From assembly GCA_910577665.1 (NCBI GenBank), contig CAJTOJ010000015.1:12825-76824 (forward strand): a DNA stretch of 64,000 nt, in the 5' to 3' direction. How positions within the stretch are numbered: the first letter of the stretch is position 1; the number at the start of each line of letters is the position of its first letter. Shown here piece after piece: positions 53,501-61,530 of the stretch. The DNA comes from an uncultured Acetatifactor sp. Lineage in GTDB: Bacteria; Bacillota; Clostridia; Lachnospirales; Lachnospiraceae. Under the pieces are notes generated by a model. That model ran no database searches and was not told where the DNA came from. It saw only the letters and a list, made by a program, of their open reading frames with translations. The translations under genes were made by a program, and so were the position numbers.

Positions 53501-54760
53501 TTACTGACTCAGATAATTCCATGGCGAAACATAGGTACCGTTTTGCCGCACGCTGAAATGCAGATGGTTCCCTGTGGATCGCCCGGTACTGCCCACTGCG
53601 GCAATGGTCCCTCCCCGGCTTACCACGTCATCTTTCTGTACATACAGGGCGGAAGCATGCATATAAATGGTGTACAACCCGCTACCATGGTCTATCATCA
53701 CATAGTTCCCCATGGTGGCACTGTAAGCCGCCGCCACAACAATCCCATCATAAGCGGCATAGATGGCTGTCCCCTTAGGTGCTGCAAAATCCACGCCATT
53801 GTGGAACTGCTCCACCCCCAGGGTGGGATGGATCCGCATACCATAGTCATCCGATACCTTGGTATAGGTAGCCAGAGGGAATTTGAATACCCCGTTGTCG
53901 TAGACCAGTACTTTACCACTGTTTGCCAGGATCTGTCTCTTCTCCGCCTCCACAGCTGCCTCCAGCGCCGCTATGGTCTCTTCCTCTGCCTTGATATCTG
54001 CCTCATATTCCTGTATGGCTTTTTCTTTATTGTCAATGTCTGTCTCATAGTCCAGAATATCCTGGTTCTTCTGCTCAATCAGCTCTTCCAGGCTCCTCTG
54101 CTCTGTCTCCACGCCCGCCTTGGTCTCATCCAGGATCTCTTTTTCCAGCTCCAGCTGTTCCTTACACAGCTCCACATACTCCCTGGTAGCCTTGAAGTCC
54201 AGCCACATTCTGTTCTCATAGGAGACCACCATCTCCACAAAATCCGCCCGGTTCAGAAAATCGGAAAAGCTCTCCGCCCCAAGCAGAAGTTCTATCATCT
54301 GGATGTCTCCGGTCTCATAGATATATCTTATGTGTTCGGTCATGGTTTCTTGCTGTTTTTCTTCCCGGGCAATGGCATTTTCCAGCTCCAGCTGGGTATC
54401 TGCCAGTTCCTGTTCCTTGGCAGCGATCTGGGCCTTCAGCTCCTCGATCTTCTGCTCAATCTGCGCCAGTGAGGCATCCAGTTTAGCCACATAACTTTTC
54501 AAGTTGGATCGCTGGGCTTCCAGTTCCCCTTTCAGTTTCTGCAGATCAGTCAGTCCGCTTTTCAAGGCATCCTTCTGCTCTTTAGCCTTCTTGATCTGCT
54601 CTTCTTTCTCCCGGATACTGTCAGAGGTAATGGAGGACATGGACATGGCCTCCGCCGGAAGAGCAGAAGCTCCTGCCACAAGCATAACACAGATTGCTAT
54701 ACATATTATCTGGCAAATTATAACTGTCTTCTTCCCCACAGGATTCCATATCTTATCCAT
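53501..54760 (-). CDS. M23 peptidoglycan hydrolase with coiled coil (EnvC/PcsB-like)
   Basis: 419 residues. Signal/anchor (about 12-36), long coiled coil (residues 45-270, for example EQIKKAKEQKDALKSGLTDL), and a C-terminal LytM domain with intact zinc site: HNGVDFAAPKGTAIYAAYDG and HLHFSVRQNGTYVSPWNYL. It should cleave peptidoglycan cross-links and be switched on by FtsX. Directly after ftsX, with ftsE and the Ctp protease nearby. Confidence 0.93.
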   Translation of the reverse strand: MDKIWNPVGKKTVIICQIICIAICVMLVAGASALPAEAMSMSSITSDSIREKEEQIKKAKEQKDALKSGLTDLQKLKGELEAQRSNLKSYVAKLDASLAQIEQKIEELKAQIAAKEQELADTQLELENAIAREEKQQETMTEHIRYIYETGDIQMIELLLGAESFSDFLNRADFVEMVVSYENRMWLDFKATREYVELCKEQLELEKEILDETKAGVETEQRSLEELIEQKNQDILDYETDIDNKEKAIQEYEADIKAEEETIAALEAAVEAEKRQILANSGKVLVYDNGVFKFPLATYTKVSDDYGMRIHPTLGVEQFHNGVDFAAPKGTAIYAAYDGIVVAAAYSATMGNYVMIDHGSGLYTIYMHASALYVQKDDVVSRGGTIAAVGSTGRSTGNHLHFSVRQNGTYVSPWNYLSQ

Positions 54761-54874
54761 TGTTTCCTCCGTCTTAAGAAGTGCGCTGCACCTTCGTCCT
54801 TCGATCCCTCTGTCACTTCAAGGAACCGCTTCATGTGTGCGCTTTACAGGCTTAGGATACCATATCCATCCGCT

Positions 54875-55804
54875 TTAAACACGCAAATGCTTTCTGACCG
54901 TGGTAATACTCCCCAGAAACCCGATCCCCACCCCTACGGCCAGGGAGACCGGTGTCAAGGTCTGGAAAATCTGGTCCACTGACAGGAAATTCAAGAATTT
55001 ACTTAGTACATTGAAATTCTCTATCACATAACTGAGCACATAATTATAGAAAACATAGATCAGCCACAGCGGAATAGCAGCCCCCACCAGACCAATGATC
55101 ATGCCCTCCAGCACAAATGGTGACCGGACGAAAAAATCAGTGGCCCCAATATATTTCATGATATTGATCTCCTCGGAACGGACAGAGATGCCAATGGCCA
55201 CCGTATTGCTGATCAAAAAGATACTCACAGCCAGCAGGATTGCAATGATTGCCACCGACACATAAGCCACCAGCAGGTTCGTCCCGTTCAGAATATCTGC
55301 TACCTCTTTGGCATCATTGATCTTGCGCACCTCCGGCATGGAGTCCAGCCAGGTCACCAGGGTGTCGTGCATGGATACATCGCTCAGATACACTTCATAG
55401 TTGTCCCAGCCCTCCAGGGGATTCTGGGGAAACCCTTTCTGGTAATCCTCCCCGAACCGGGACGGGCCGAAATCCGCCCAGGCTTCTTCCGCACTGATGA
55501 ACTGCACCCTGGACACCTCCAGGCGCTTGGCAATCAGCTGTCCGATCTCCTCCATACGCAGATCCGTGGGGATCACATGCTCCACCTCACAGTCATCCTC
55601 TGCATTGTGAAAGAAAACCGTGATACATACCCCCTCCTCGGTGATGTGGAGAATGCTCTGGAAATTTGCCACAATGGCATAAAAGATGCCAAACAGGAAG
55701 AGGCAGGCTGATATAGTGGCAATGGAGGCAAGGGAGTACCATTTGTTGCGGAAGATATTGGCAAAGCCCTGTCGAATGGTGTAGAACAAGGTACTAATCT
55801 TCAT
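54875..55804 (-). CDS. ftsX: Cell-division protein FtsX
   Basis: 309 residues. N-terminal ISTLFYTIRQGFANIFRNKW, first membrane helix, an extracellular domain of about 120 residues, then three membrane helices with the family's EINIMKYIGATDFFVRSPFV segment. It overlaps ftsE by 11 bp. ATG at 55804 has GGAGG 11 bases upstream. Confidence 0.95.
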   Translation of the reverse strand: MKISTLFYTIRQGFANIFRNKWYSLASIATISACLFLFGIFYAIVANFQSILHITEEGVCITVFFHNAEDDCEVEHVIPTDLRMEEIGQLIAKRLEVSRVQFISAEEAWADFGPSRFGEDYQKGFPQNPLEGWDNYEVYLSDVSMHDTLVTWLDSMPEVRKINDAKEVADILNGTNLLVAYVSVAIIAILLAVSIFLISNTVAIGISVRSEEINIMKYIGATDFFVRSPFVLEGMIIGLVGAAIPLWLIYVFYNYVLSYVIENFNVLSKFLNFLSVDQIFQTLTPVSLAVGVGIGFLGSITTVRKHLRV

Positions 55805-56537
55805 CGATGTATTCGCCTCCTTCCTCATCGCTGACAATGACACCCTTCTTCATTGTTACCACGCGCTTGCGCATGGCATTCACAATCTCCCGGTTGTGGG
55901 TAACCACCACCACAGTGGTTCCCCTCTCATTGATCTCCTCCAGAAGCCGCATGATCTCCCAGGAATTCTTGGGATCCAGGTTGCCAGTGGGCTCATCTGC
56001 CAGCAGAATGGACGGATTATTGATCAAGGCCCTGGCCAGGGCCACCCTCTGTTGTTCCCCGCCTGAGAGCTGCTTCGTCTTAGCCTTATACTTTCCCGCC
56101 AGTCCCACTGTAGCCAGGATGGCAGGCACATTCCTTCTGATCTCCGATGAAGGCGTCTGTACCACCCTCTGGGCAAAAGCCACGTTCTCATATACATTCC
56201 GGTCATTCAGCAGACGGAAATCCTGAAACACCACGCCAATGTTCCGGCGGAACTTGGGCACCTGCCGGTGCTTTAATTTTGCCAGATCATTCCCCATCAC
56301 ATAGACAGCACCCTCTGTGGCCACAAGTTCCCGCAGCAGGAGCTTGATCAAAGTGGATTTCCCAGAGCCGCTGTCCCCCACGATAAAGACAAATTCCCCC
56401 CTGCCGATTCCCAGGGTAATGCCGTTCAGGGCCGGGGAACCAGTGGAATAAATCTTGCGGACATTATCCAGATAGATAACGCCCTTCTCCTGTATCATTT
56501 TTTCCCGTCTTCTTCTCAACAGGTCTTTCTTCGCCAT
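55794..56537 (-). CDS. ftsE: Cell-division ATPase FtsE
   Basis: 247 residues. Walker A GDSGSGKST (54-62), signature LSGGEQQRVALARALINNPS and Walker B ILLADEPTGNLDP. An internal ATG at 56498 gives the usual N-terminus, but GGAGG before 56537 and an Arg/Lys-rich opening MAKKDLLRRRREK suggest a longer form. It powers the FtsX-M23 hydrolase system. Confidence 0.95.
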   Translation of the reverse strand: MAKKDLLRRRREKMIQEKGVIYLDNVRKIYSTGSPALNGITLGIGRGEFVFIVGDSGSGKSTLIKLLLRELVATEGAVYVMGNDLAKLKHRQVPKFRRNIGVVFQDFRLLNDRNVYENVAFAQRVVQTPSSEIRRNVPAILATVGLAGKYKAKTKQLSGGEQQRVALARALINNPSILLADEPTGNLDPKNSWEIMRLLEEINERGTTVVVVTHNREIVNAMRKRVVTMKKGVIVSDEEGGEYIDED

Positions 56538-56555
56538 CCTTGCCTCCGTCTGGGA

Positions 56556-57641
56556 TCAAAAATCTGTGTTCTCCATATATTTCATATACTTCACTACCAT
56601 AAGCGCAATCTTGAAAGTAATTGCATCCTCAAAAATGCGCAAATCCAGGCCGGTACTCTTCTGGAGCTTATCCAGGCGGTACACCAGCGTATTCCTATGT
56701 ATGAACAATTGCCTGGATGTCTCGGATACATTCAAGCTGTTTTCAAAGAATTTATATATGGTGGTCAGCGTCTCTTCATCAAAATCGTCAGGACTCTTCC
56801 CCCCAAAAATCTCCCGTATGAACATTTTACAGAGCGGAATGGGCAGCTGATAGATCAGACGGCCTATCCCCAGCTCGCTGTACGCAATGATATCCCTGTC
56901 CCCGAAAAAGATTTTCCCCACGTCCAAGGCCATCTTGGCTTCCTTGAAAGAACGGCTGACCTCTTTGATCTCCTGTATTACAGTGCCATAAGCGATCCGG
57001 ATATCCCGGATCCCTTCTTTCTGCAGGAAACCCTCCAGGGACCTGGCACACTTCTCTACCTCCTTCAAGGCATCGGCATCCACCAATTCCTTGACCACGA
57101 TCACATTGCTCTCATCCACCGCCGTAACAAAATCCTTGCTGTTTGCGCCAAGCTGTGTCCTGGCCAGCTCCAGTACATTGCTGTCACGGCCATTTCCCGA
57201 CTCCACGATCATCACCACCCGGGGCACATCCGTCTGGATATGCAGCTTCTTGGAACGGCTGTAGATGTCCACCAGCAGCAGATTGTCCAGAAGCAGGTTC
57301 TTTACAAAATTGTCTTTGTCGAAGCGCTCCTTGTAAGCCACCAGCAGATTCTGCACCTGGAAGGCCGCCATCTTGCCGATCATGTAGACATCCTCCCCTG
57401 TACCGCCTGCCACCAGAACATACTCCAGCTGCTGTTCGTCATATATCTTAAAATACTGATAGCCTTGTATCTCCTGGGAATCGGCAGGGGATGCAGCAAA
57501 CTCGGCGGCAGCCCTGGAGTTATTCCCCATATCCGTGGTGGAAGCCACTTCCTTGCCATCCACATCCAGAACACAAAACTCTACCCTGGCAATGGCCTTC
57601 AGCCCTTCCATTGTATTCTGCAAAATCTGATTCGAAATCAT
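56556..57641 (-). CDS. PucR/CdaR-type transcriptional regulator
   Basis: 361 residues. N-terminal sensing domain without a recognised signature; C-terminal helix-turn-helix in ETSRQLFIHRNTLVYRLDKL and QKSTGLDLRIFEDAITFKIA, the PucR/sugar-diacid regulator (HTH_30) pattern. It follows a clear sigma-A promoter and directly precedes ftsE, but the 18-bp gap suggests that ftsEX may be transcribed together with it. Target genes and effector are unknown. The ATG at 57641 with GGAGGAG upstream decides the start. Confidence 0.85.
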   Translation of the reverse strand: MISNQILQNTMEGLKAIARVEFCVLDVDGKEVASTTDMGNNSRAAAEFAASPADSQEIQGYQYFKIYDEQQLEYVLVAGGTGEDVYMIGKMAAFQVQNLLVAYKERFDKDNFVKNLLLDNLLLVDIYSRSKKLHIQTDVPRVVMIVESGNGRDSNVLELARTQLGANSKDFVTAVDESNVIVVKELVDADALKEVEKCARSLEGFLQKEGIRDIRIAYGTVIQEIKEVSRSFKEAKMALDVGKIFFGDRDIIAYSELGIGRLIYQLPIPLCKMFIREIFGGKSPDDFDEETLTTIYKFFENSLNVSETSRQLFIHRNTLVYRLDKLQKSTGLDLRIFEDAITFKIALMVVKYMKYMENTDF

Positions 57642-57716
57642 ATCCCCACTCCTCCACCTTTTTGTCGCTTGTCCCAGGATACGGACTCTTCTCTCATTGT
57701 CATGCCATACATTACA

Positions 57717-57745
57717 AATGTACAAAAAATATGACAAAAAAGCAA
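57717..57745 (-). promoter_or_regulatory. Promoter of the PucR-type gene
   Basis: Minus-strand TTGCTT (57740-57745) and TACATT (57717-57722), 17 bp apart. Confidence 0.55.
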
Positions 57746-57766
57746 TAGGTTTTTAGGATTTTTCAC

Positions 57767-57802
57767 AAAAAAACTGCCTGACCCATTGTTATCAGGCAGT
57801 TT
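57767..57802 (-). terminator. Rho-independent terminator after yjfB
   Basis: AAACTGCCTGA (57771-57781) pairs with TCAGGCAGTTT (57792-57802); on the minus strand seven Ts follow the stem. Confidence 0.9.
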
Positions 57803-57823
57803 GCAAGGTAGTCCTGGTAAAAG

Positions 57824-58015
57824 TTACACCCGCATGTCAAAATTCGCACCCACAGCAGGATTCACGCTCCGCTCCATGGCCGCTGCATCTATCAGCTCCA
57901 CAAGCTGTTCCCCCAGTGCCTCGTTGGTATCCATCTGTTTGGCCAGTACCGCTGTCCCGATCTGGGACTGCAGGGAAACCTGCTTCATTGCGGTTGCCAC
58001 ACCTGCGATATCCAT
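57824..58015 (-). CDS. YjfB-family putative motility protein
   Basis: 63 residues, no membrane helix. MDIAGVATAMKQVSLQSQIG, VLAKQMDTNEALGEQLVELI and the C-terminal MERSVNPAVGANFDMRV match the YjfB (PF14070-type) family, which occurs in flagellated Firmicutes and is often under sigma-D control. I see no convincing sigma-D promoter here. A strong terminator follows. Confidence 0.8.
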   Translation of the reverse strand: MDIAGVATAMKQVSLQSQIGTAVLAKQMDTNEALGEQLVELIDAAAMERSVNPAVGANFDMRV

Positions 58016-58187
58016 CTGTCTGCCTCCCTTCTGCCAGGCCCCTGGCCTGTGATAAGCCGGACAATTATCCGGTCAAGCCACATCCGGCCCTCCGGCTTCG
58101 GACTGTTCTTATTCTACCACATTCTGATACACATTGCCATAGCATCTTTTTGCTTTTCATTTTTTTAACAAAGACTTCCTATTTCGG

Positions 58188-59030
58188 TCAGTTTTCCTTC
58201 TTTTTCCGAATGCAGCCTGTACCGATCTCAATCCGGCCTTCCTTCAAAAGCCTGCCCACTGCACGCTTGAACTCATTCTTACTCATGCCGGTCTCATGCC
58301 GGATCACCTCCGGAGAGGCCTTGTCGCTGAAAGGCAGAACTCCCTCATATCTGTCCAGCAGGGACAGCAATGCCTGCGCATCCTTGTCCATCTGCAGGTA
58401 TGCCTTCTCCCGGACCCCCAGGGTCAGTTTCCCATCTTCCCGTACCTGGACCACCCGGCAGGACACATCGGTACCCAGCTGCGCATCCCCATATAGCTCT
58501 CTTTTGGGAATCAGACCTGAATACAGGTTGTCTACCGCCACAAAGGCACCAAAATTATCACTCAGTTCATATACCCGTCCTCTGACCCGGTCCCCCACCT
58601 TGTAGGGGCTATCTGTCCGCAGGTTCTCATACACATTCATGGTTGCACAGAGCCTGTCACTCTTATCAATATATAGGGAGACCAGCACCTTTTGTCCCTG
58701 CGCTACCCGGCCCCTCTGCTCTTTGAAGGGCAGGAACAAATCCTTCTCCAGCCCCCAGTCCAGAAAGGCACCGATACGGCCTTCCTGGACCACTGTGAGC
58801 TCCGCTACCTCACCCAGGACAAGCTTTGGCTCCCTGGTGGTGGCAATCATCCGATCCTCAGAGTCCCGGTACAGGAACACCTCCATCACATCCCCCACCT
58901 GGCTGTCTCCTGGCACCTGTCTGTTTGGCAGGAGCACCTTAGCCTCTGCCTCCGGGTCTTCTGCCAGATAGACACCAAACTCCACCTTTTTTACAATAAT
59001 CAGCTTCTGCTTCTCTCCTAACAGAATCAT
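58188..59030 (-). CDS. cvfB: CvfB-like S1-domain RNA-binding protein
   Basis: 280 residues. Three S1-like beta-barrels (for example GVYLAEDPEAEAKVLLPNRQ, IGAFLDWGLEKDLFLPF and NFGAFVAVDNLYSGLIPKRE) and a C-terminal winged helix (SKNEFKRAVGRLLKEGRIEI). CvfB proteins affect virulence regulation or RNA turnover in Staphylococci; role here is inferred. GGAGG precedes the ATG at 59030. Confidence 0.9.
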   Translation of the reverse strand: MILLGEKQKLIIVKKVEFGVYLAEDPEAEAKVLLPNRQVPGDSQVGDVMEVFLYRDSEDRMIATTREPKLVLGEVAELTVVQEGRIGAFLDWGLEKDLFLPFKEQRGRVAQGQKVLVSLYIDKSDRLCATMNVYENLRTDSPYKVGDRVRGRVYELSDNFGAFVAVDNLYSGLIPKRELYGDAQLGTDVSCRVVQVREDGKLTLGVREKAYLQMDKDAQALLSLLDRYEGVLPFSDKASPEVIRHETGMSKNEFKRAVGRLLKEGRIEIGTGCIRKKKEN

Positions 59031-59120
59031 AAACACACCTCCCGGCCCGCCCCTGGCGGACAACCTTTCCTACCTGCCCTGCTGCTTCCTGCGGGCAATG
59101 GGTTTTCTTCCAGATTCCTG

Positions 59121-59840
59121 CTACAGCCCGGATTCCTGTCCGGAAAATTCCACGGCTACGTAAGACGCCCCCGCCTCATCCTTAAGTGTCACATACACCA
59201 CATTGTCCCCCACTGCCACATAGGGTCTCAGAACGTCATCCAGATAGGCCTGCTTCTTGTACTCTGCCCGCATCTGCCTAATACAGAAGTCCTCCGGCAA
59301 ATAGTCCATGGCCATATCAATAAACTGCTGGTTGTTCACATGATGGTTGGTATCCAGATGATGTTTTTTCACAATCACCGGCGCATACTCCACTCCTCCC
59401 TGAAGGATAGCAACCTTCCGGGGCGCATAGTCCATAGGGAGCTTCTCCCCCAGCTGGTACCCTATTGTCATTTCCCGGGATATCACGCTGGGTTTTCCCG
59501 TCCGGGTATCCAACAGGCTCCAGATGGAATTGGCCACCGCTGCATAGGTGCCATCTTCCCCCATCATAGCAAAATTACGGTATCCCAGGAAGCCCTTCAT
59601 ATCGTAGGGCTGGGTGCCAATGGTCACATGCTCACAGAGCCTGGGGTACCGGTTCACCACAATCTGCCAGGAGGAAAGCACCCACACCAGATGCCGCTTA
59701 TTCAGATATCCAATCCCAAGCCCCAGATCCTCAGAATGGAAGGTGGAACTGTCCTGGAAATAATTGATCAGGGAGGCCATGGTCAGCTTCCCCTCGCTGT
59801 CGGTCTCACTGTACCGGATACGACTGTCAAAAGTATACAT
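59121..59840 (-). CDS. Acyl-ACP thioesterase
   Basis: 239 residues, a double hot-dog. RIRYSETDSEGKLTMASLIN opens the first domain; the active-site Asn and His are in HHLDTNHHVNNQQFIDMAMD; VEYAPVIVKKHHLD precedes it. It releases fatty acids from acyl-ACP. GAGGGGAAG lies just before the ATG at 59840. It sits between cvfB and the CPBP protease gene. Confidence 0.9.
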   Translation of the reverse strand: MYTFDSRIRYSETDSEGKLTMASLINYFQDSSTFHSEDLGLGIGYLNKRHLVWVLSSWQIVVNRYPRLCEHVTIGTQPYDMKGFLGYRNFAMMGEDGTYAAVANSIWSLLDTRTGKPSVISREMTIGYQLGEKLPMDYAPRKVAILQGGVEYAPVIVKKHHLDTNHHVNNQQFIDMAMDYLPEDFCIRQMRAEYKKQAYLDDVLRPYVAVGDNVVYVTLKDEAGASYVAVEFSGQESGL

Positions 59841-59905
59841 ATAGCTTCCCCTCGTCAACCGACTGCCACACCATCTTTGGCAGCGCTTCTACACTGTATG
59901 CCGTT

Positions 59906-60988
59906 TCAGGCAAACAGCTGCCACAGAATCAGCCCTGTCATGACCACAACAAAAGCAATCATGCCGGAATTGAGAATTACTGTGGCAAACTTCTTCCCCT
60001 CAGGCAGCACAGCCTTGTCTGCTCCCAGGCGGAAACGCCCTTTACACACTGCCACAATAAACAACACCACACCTGCAATGGTACACCCCAGCACCAGGAA
60101 AAGATACCCTGCAAACAAAATCCATCCTGCCAGGTGATCTGCCAGATATGCCATCATGTCCTGCAGATCCCCGCTCAGTGCCGCCTCCATATAAGCGTCC
60201 ATGTCCACAAGCTTCAGGATCTGGGTACTGACCACACCTCCCAGGAAATTCACAATCATATGGATGGCTATGGTAATCTTCAGGTTCCCTGTCCTTACAT
60301 ACAAAAAAGCCAGAAGCATTCCCAGGCCGACTGTATATATAAACTGGTTCAGGTTCCCATGGAACAGACCGAACATCAACCCAGACAGTACAATGGCCAC
60401 ACCCTGGCCATACTGGATGGCCCTGTCCACAATCAGCTTGCGAAATACATACTCTTCTATAACCGGTGCACAAATCACTGTGAAGAAGAATATCACCAGC
60501 AGATTAGACGGCAGGATCATCTCCTGCAATTCATTGCGCACCGGGCTTCCCTTCAAGTATCCGATCATATTGGTCAGCAATGTCCCTGCAATGTTACAGA
60601 CATACATGGCGGCATAACAGATCAAGAATGCCAGGGCAAACTGTCCCCCTTTCATCCGGTGGCGCTCTGGCTGTACGGCGGGAATTGTCTTCACCATCAG
60701 CACCAGGATAGGTATCCCAATCAAATACATGGGCAGCATGCTGAGCAGGATCAGGCTATCCGGGTCTGTCAGCCATTCCGGCTGTAGAAGACCCACAATC
60801 ATTCCGATTCCAAATTGCACAGCATAGATCACCGCCGTACCTGCCACAAACATCCAGCCCAGCTTCGAGAACTGCTTCCTGGCCGCTTTACAGACCGACC
60901 TGGCCGTTGCCTCCCCACAAGGCTTCGGCATACCAGCTCCTGTATGGATTTCCCCATTCCTCTCCGTTTCTCTCCATTCTTCTTCCAT
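59906..60988 (-). CDS. CPBP-family intramembrane metalloprotease
   Basis: 360 residues with eight or more membrane helices. The CPBP/ABI domain has EEYVFRKLIVDRAIQYGQ (catalytic Glu-Glu, Arg) and LFGLFHGNLNQFIYTVGLG (His). N-terminal 40 residues are polar, with one potential Cys. It would cleave prenylated or membrane peptides; substrates unknown. The ATG at 60988 has GGGGGAA upstream; longer starts exist. Confidence 0.9.
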   Translation of the reverse strand: MEEEWRETERNGEIHTGAGMPKPCGEATARSVCKAARKQFSKLGWMFVAGTAVIYAVQFGIGMIVGLLQPEWLTDPDSLILLSMLPMYLIGIPILVLMVKTIPAVQPERHRMKGGQFALAFLICYAAMYVCNIAGTLLTNMIGYLKGSPVRNELQEMILPSNLLVIFFFTVICAPVIEEYVFRKLIVDRAIQYGQGVAIVLSGLMFGLFHGNLNQFIYTVGLGMLLAFLYVRTGNLKITIAIHMIVNFLGGVVSTQILKLVDMDAYMEAALSGDLQDMMAYLADHLAGWILFAGYLFLVLGCTIAGVVLFIVAVCKGRFRLGADKAVLPEGKKFATVILNSGMIAFVVVMTGLILWQLFA

Positions 60989-61082
60989 TTTATTCCCCCA
61001 TCCATGTCTGGCCATGATTATCTGCGCTTTACTATACCAAAAACATAACAGATTCCTTCTTCCAGAGCTCACTTATTAGCTT

Positions 61083-61112
61083 ATCATGCTTTCTTCCTTT
61101 TGTACACGTCAA
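61083..61112 (-). promoter_or_regulatory. Possible promoter of the CPBP protease gene
   Basis: Minus-strand TTGACG (61107-61112) and CATGAT (61083-61088), 18 bp apart. Confidence 0.4.
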
Positions 61113-61203
61113 TTTTCAACAATATCCCGAAAACATCACGTTTTGCATCACCAGAAAACTTCAGAAAGCCCCAAAACCCGCCCCCTTGATTTTACTACAA
61201 CAA

Positions 61204-61235
61204 AAGACCCCGATGAATCTCTCCACCGGGGTCTG
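61204..61235 (-). terminator. Terminator after tRNA-Gln
   Basis: On the minus strand GACCCCG and CGGGGTC arms close a hairpin followed by TTTTGTTG, 25-56 bp after the tRNA 3' end. Confidence 0.8.
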
Positions 61236-61259
61236 TACGCAGGGGCAACCCCTGCTGCG

Positions 61260-61331
61260 CAGGGCTACAAGGATTCGAACCTTGAAATGACGGAGTCAGA
61301 GTCCGTTGCCTTACCGTTTGGCGATAGCCCT
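61260..61331 (-). tRNA. tRNA-Gln(CTG)
   Basis: 72 nt. On the minus strand the acceptor begins AGGGCTA and closes TAGCCCT, giving an A1-U72 pair. The anticodon stem and loop read ACGGA-CTCTGAC-TCCGT, anticodon CTG, which reads CAG. The T arm is AAGG-TTCGAAT-CCTT and the discriminator is G73 as expected for glutamine. CCA is not encoded. It has its own promoter and terminator. Confidence 0.93.
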
Positions 61332-61350
61332 ATTTTGCACTACTTGATGA

Positions 61351-61379
61351 ATTATACACGAAGTATTTCCATTTTGCAA
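61351..61379 (-). promoter_or_regulatory. Promoter of tRNA-Gln
   Basis: Minus-strand TTGCAA (61374-61379) and TATAAT (61351-61356), 17-bp spacer, with the start expected near 61344. Confidence 0.8.
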
Positions 61380-61476
61380 TACCTAAATTCAAAAAAAATG
61401 ATTTTTTTGTTTTTCTAGTATTGCATCGGAATTGCCGCCATCGGAATTACCGTCATTTATACCTCCGGCACAATAA

Positions 61477-61501
61477 GGGAATGCACTTGACATGCATTCC
61501 C
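61477..61501 (-). terminator. Stem-loop after glutamine synthetase
   Basis: GGGAATGCA (61477-61485) pairs perfectly with TGCATTCCC (61493-61501); the T-tract that follows on the minus strand is short, so termination may be incomplete. Confidence 0.55.
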
Positions 61502-61530
61502 CTGCGCTACAGTTCTCCCTGTTCCGTATC

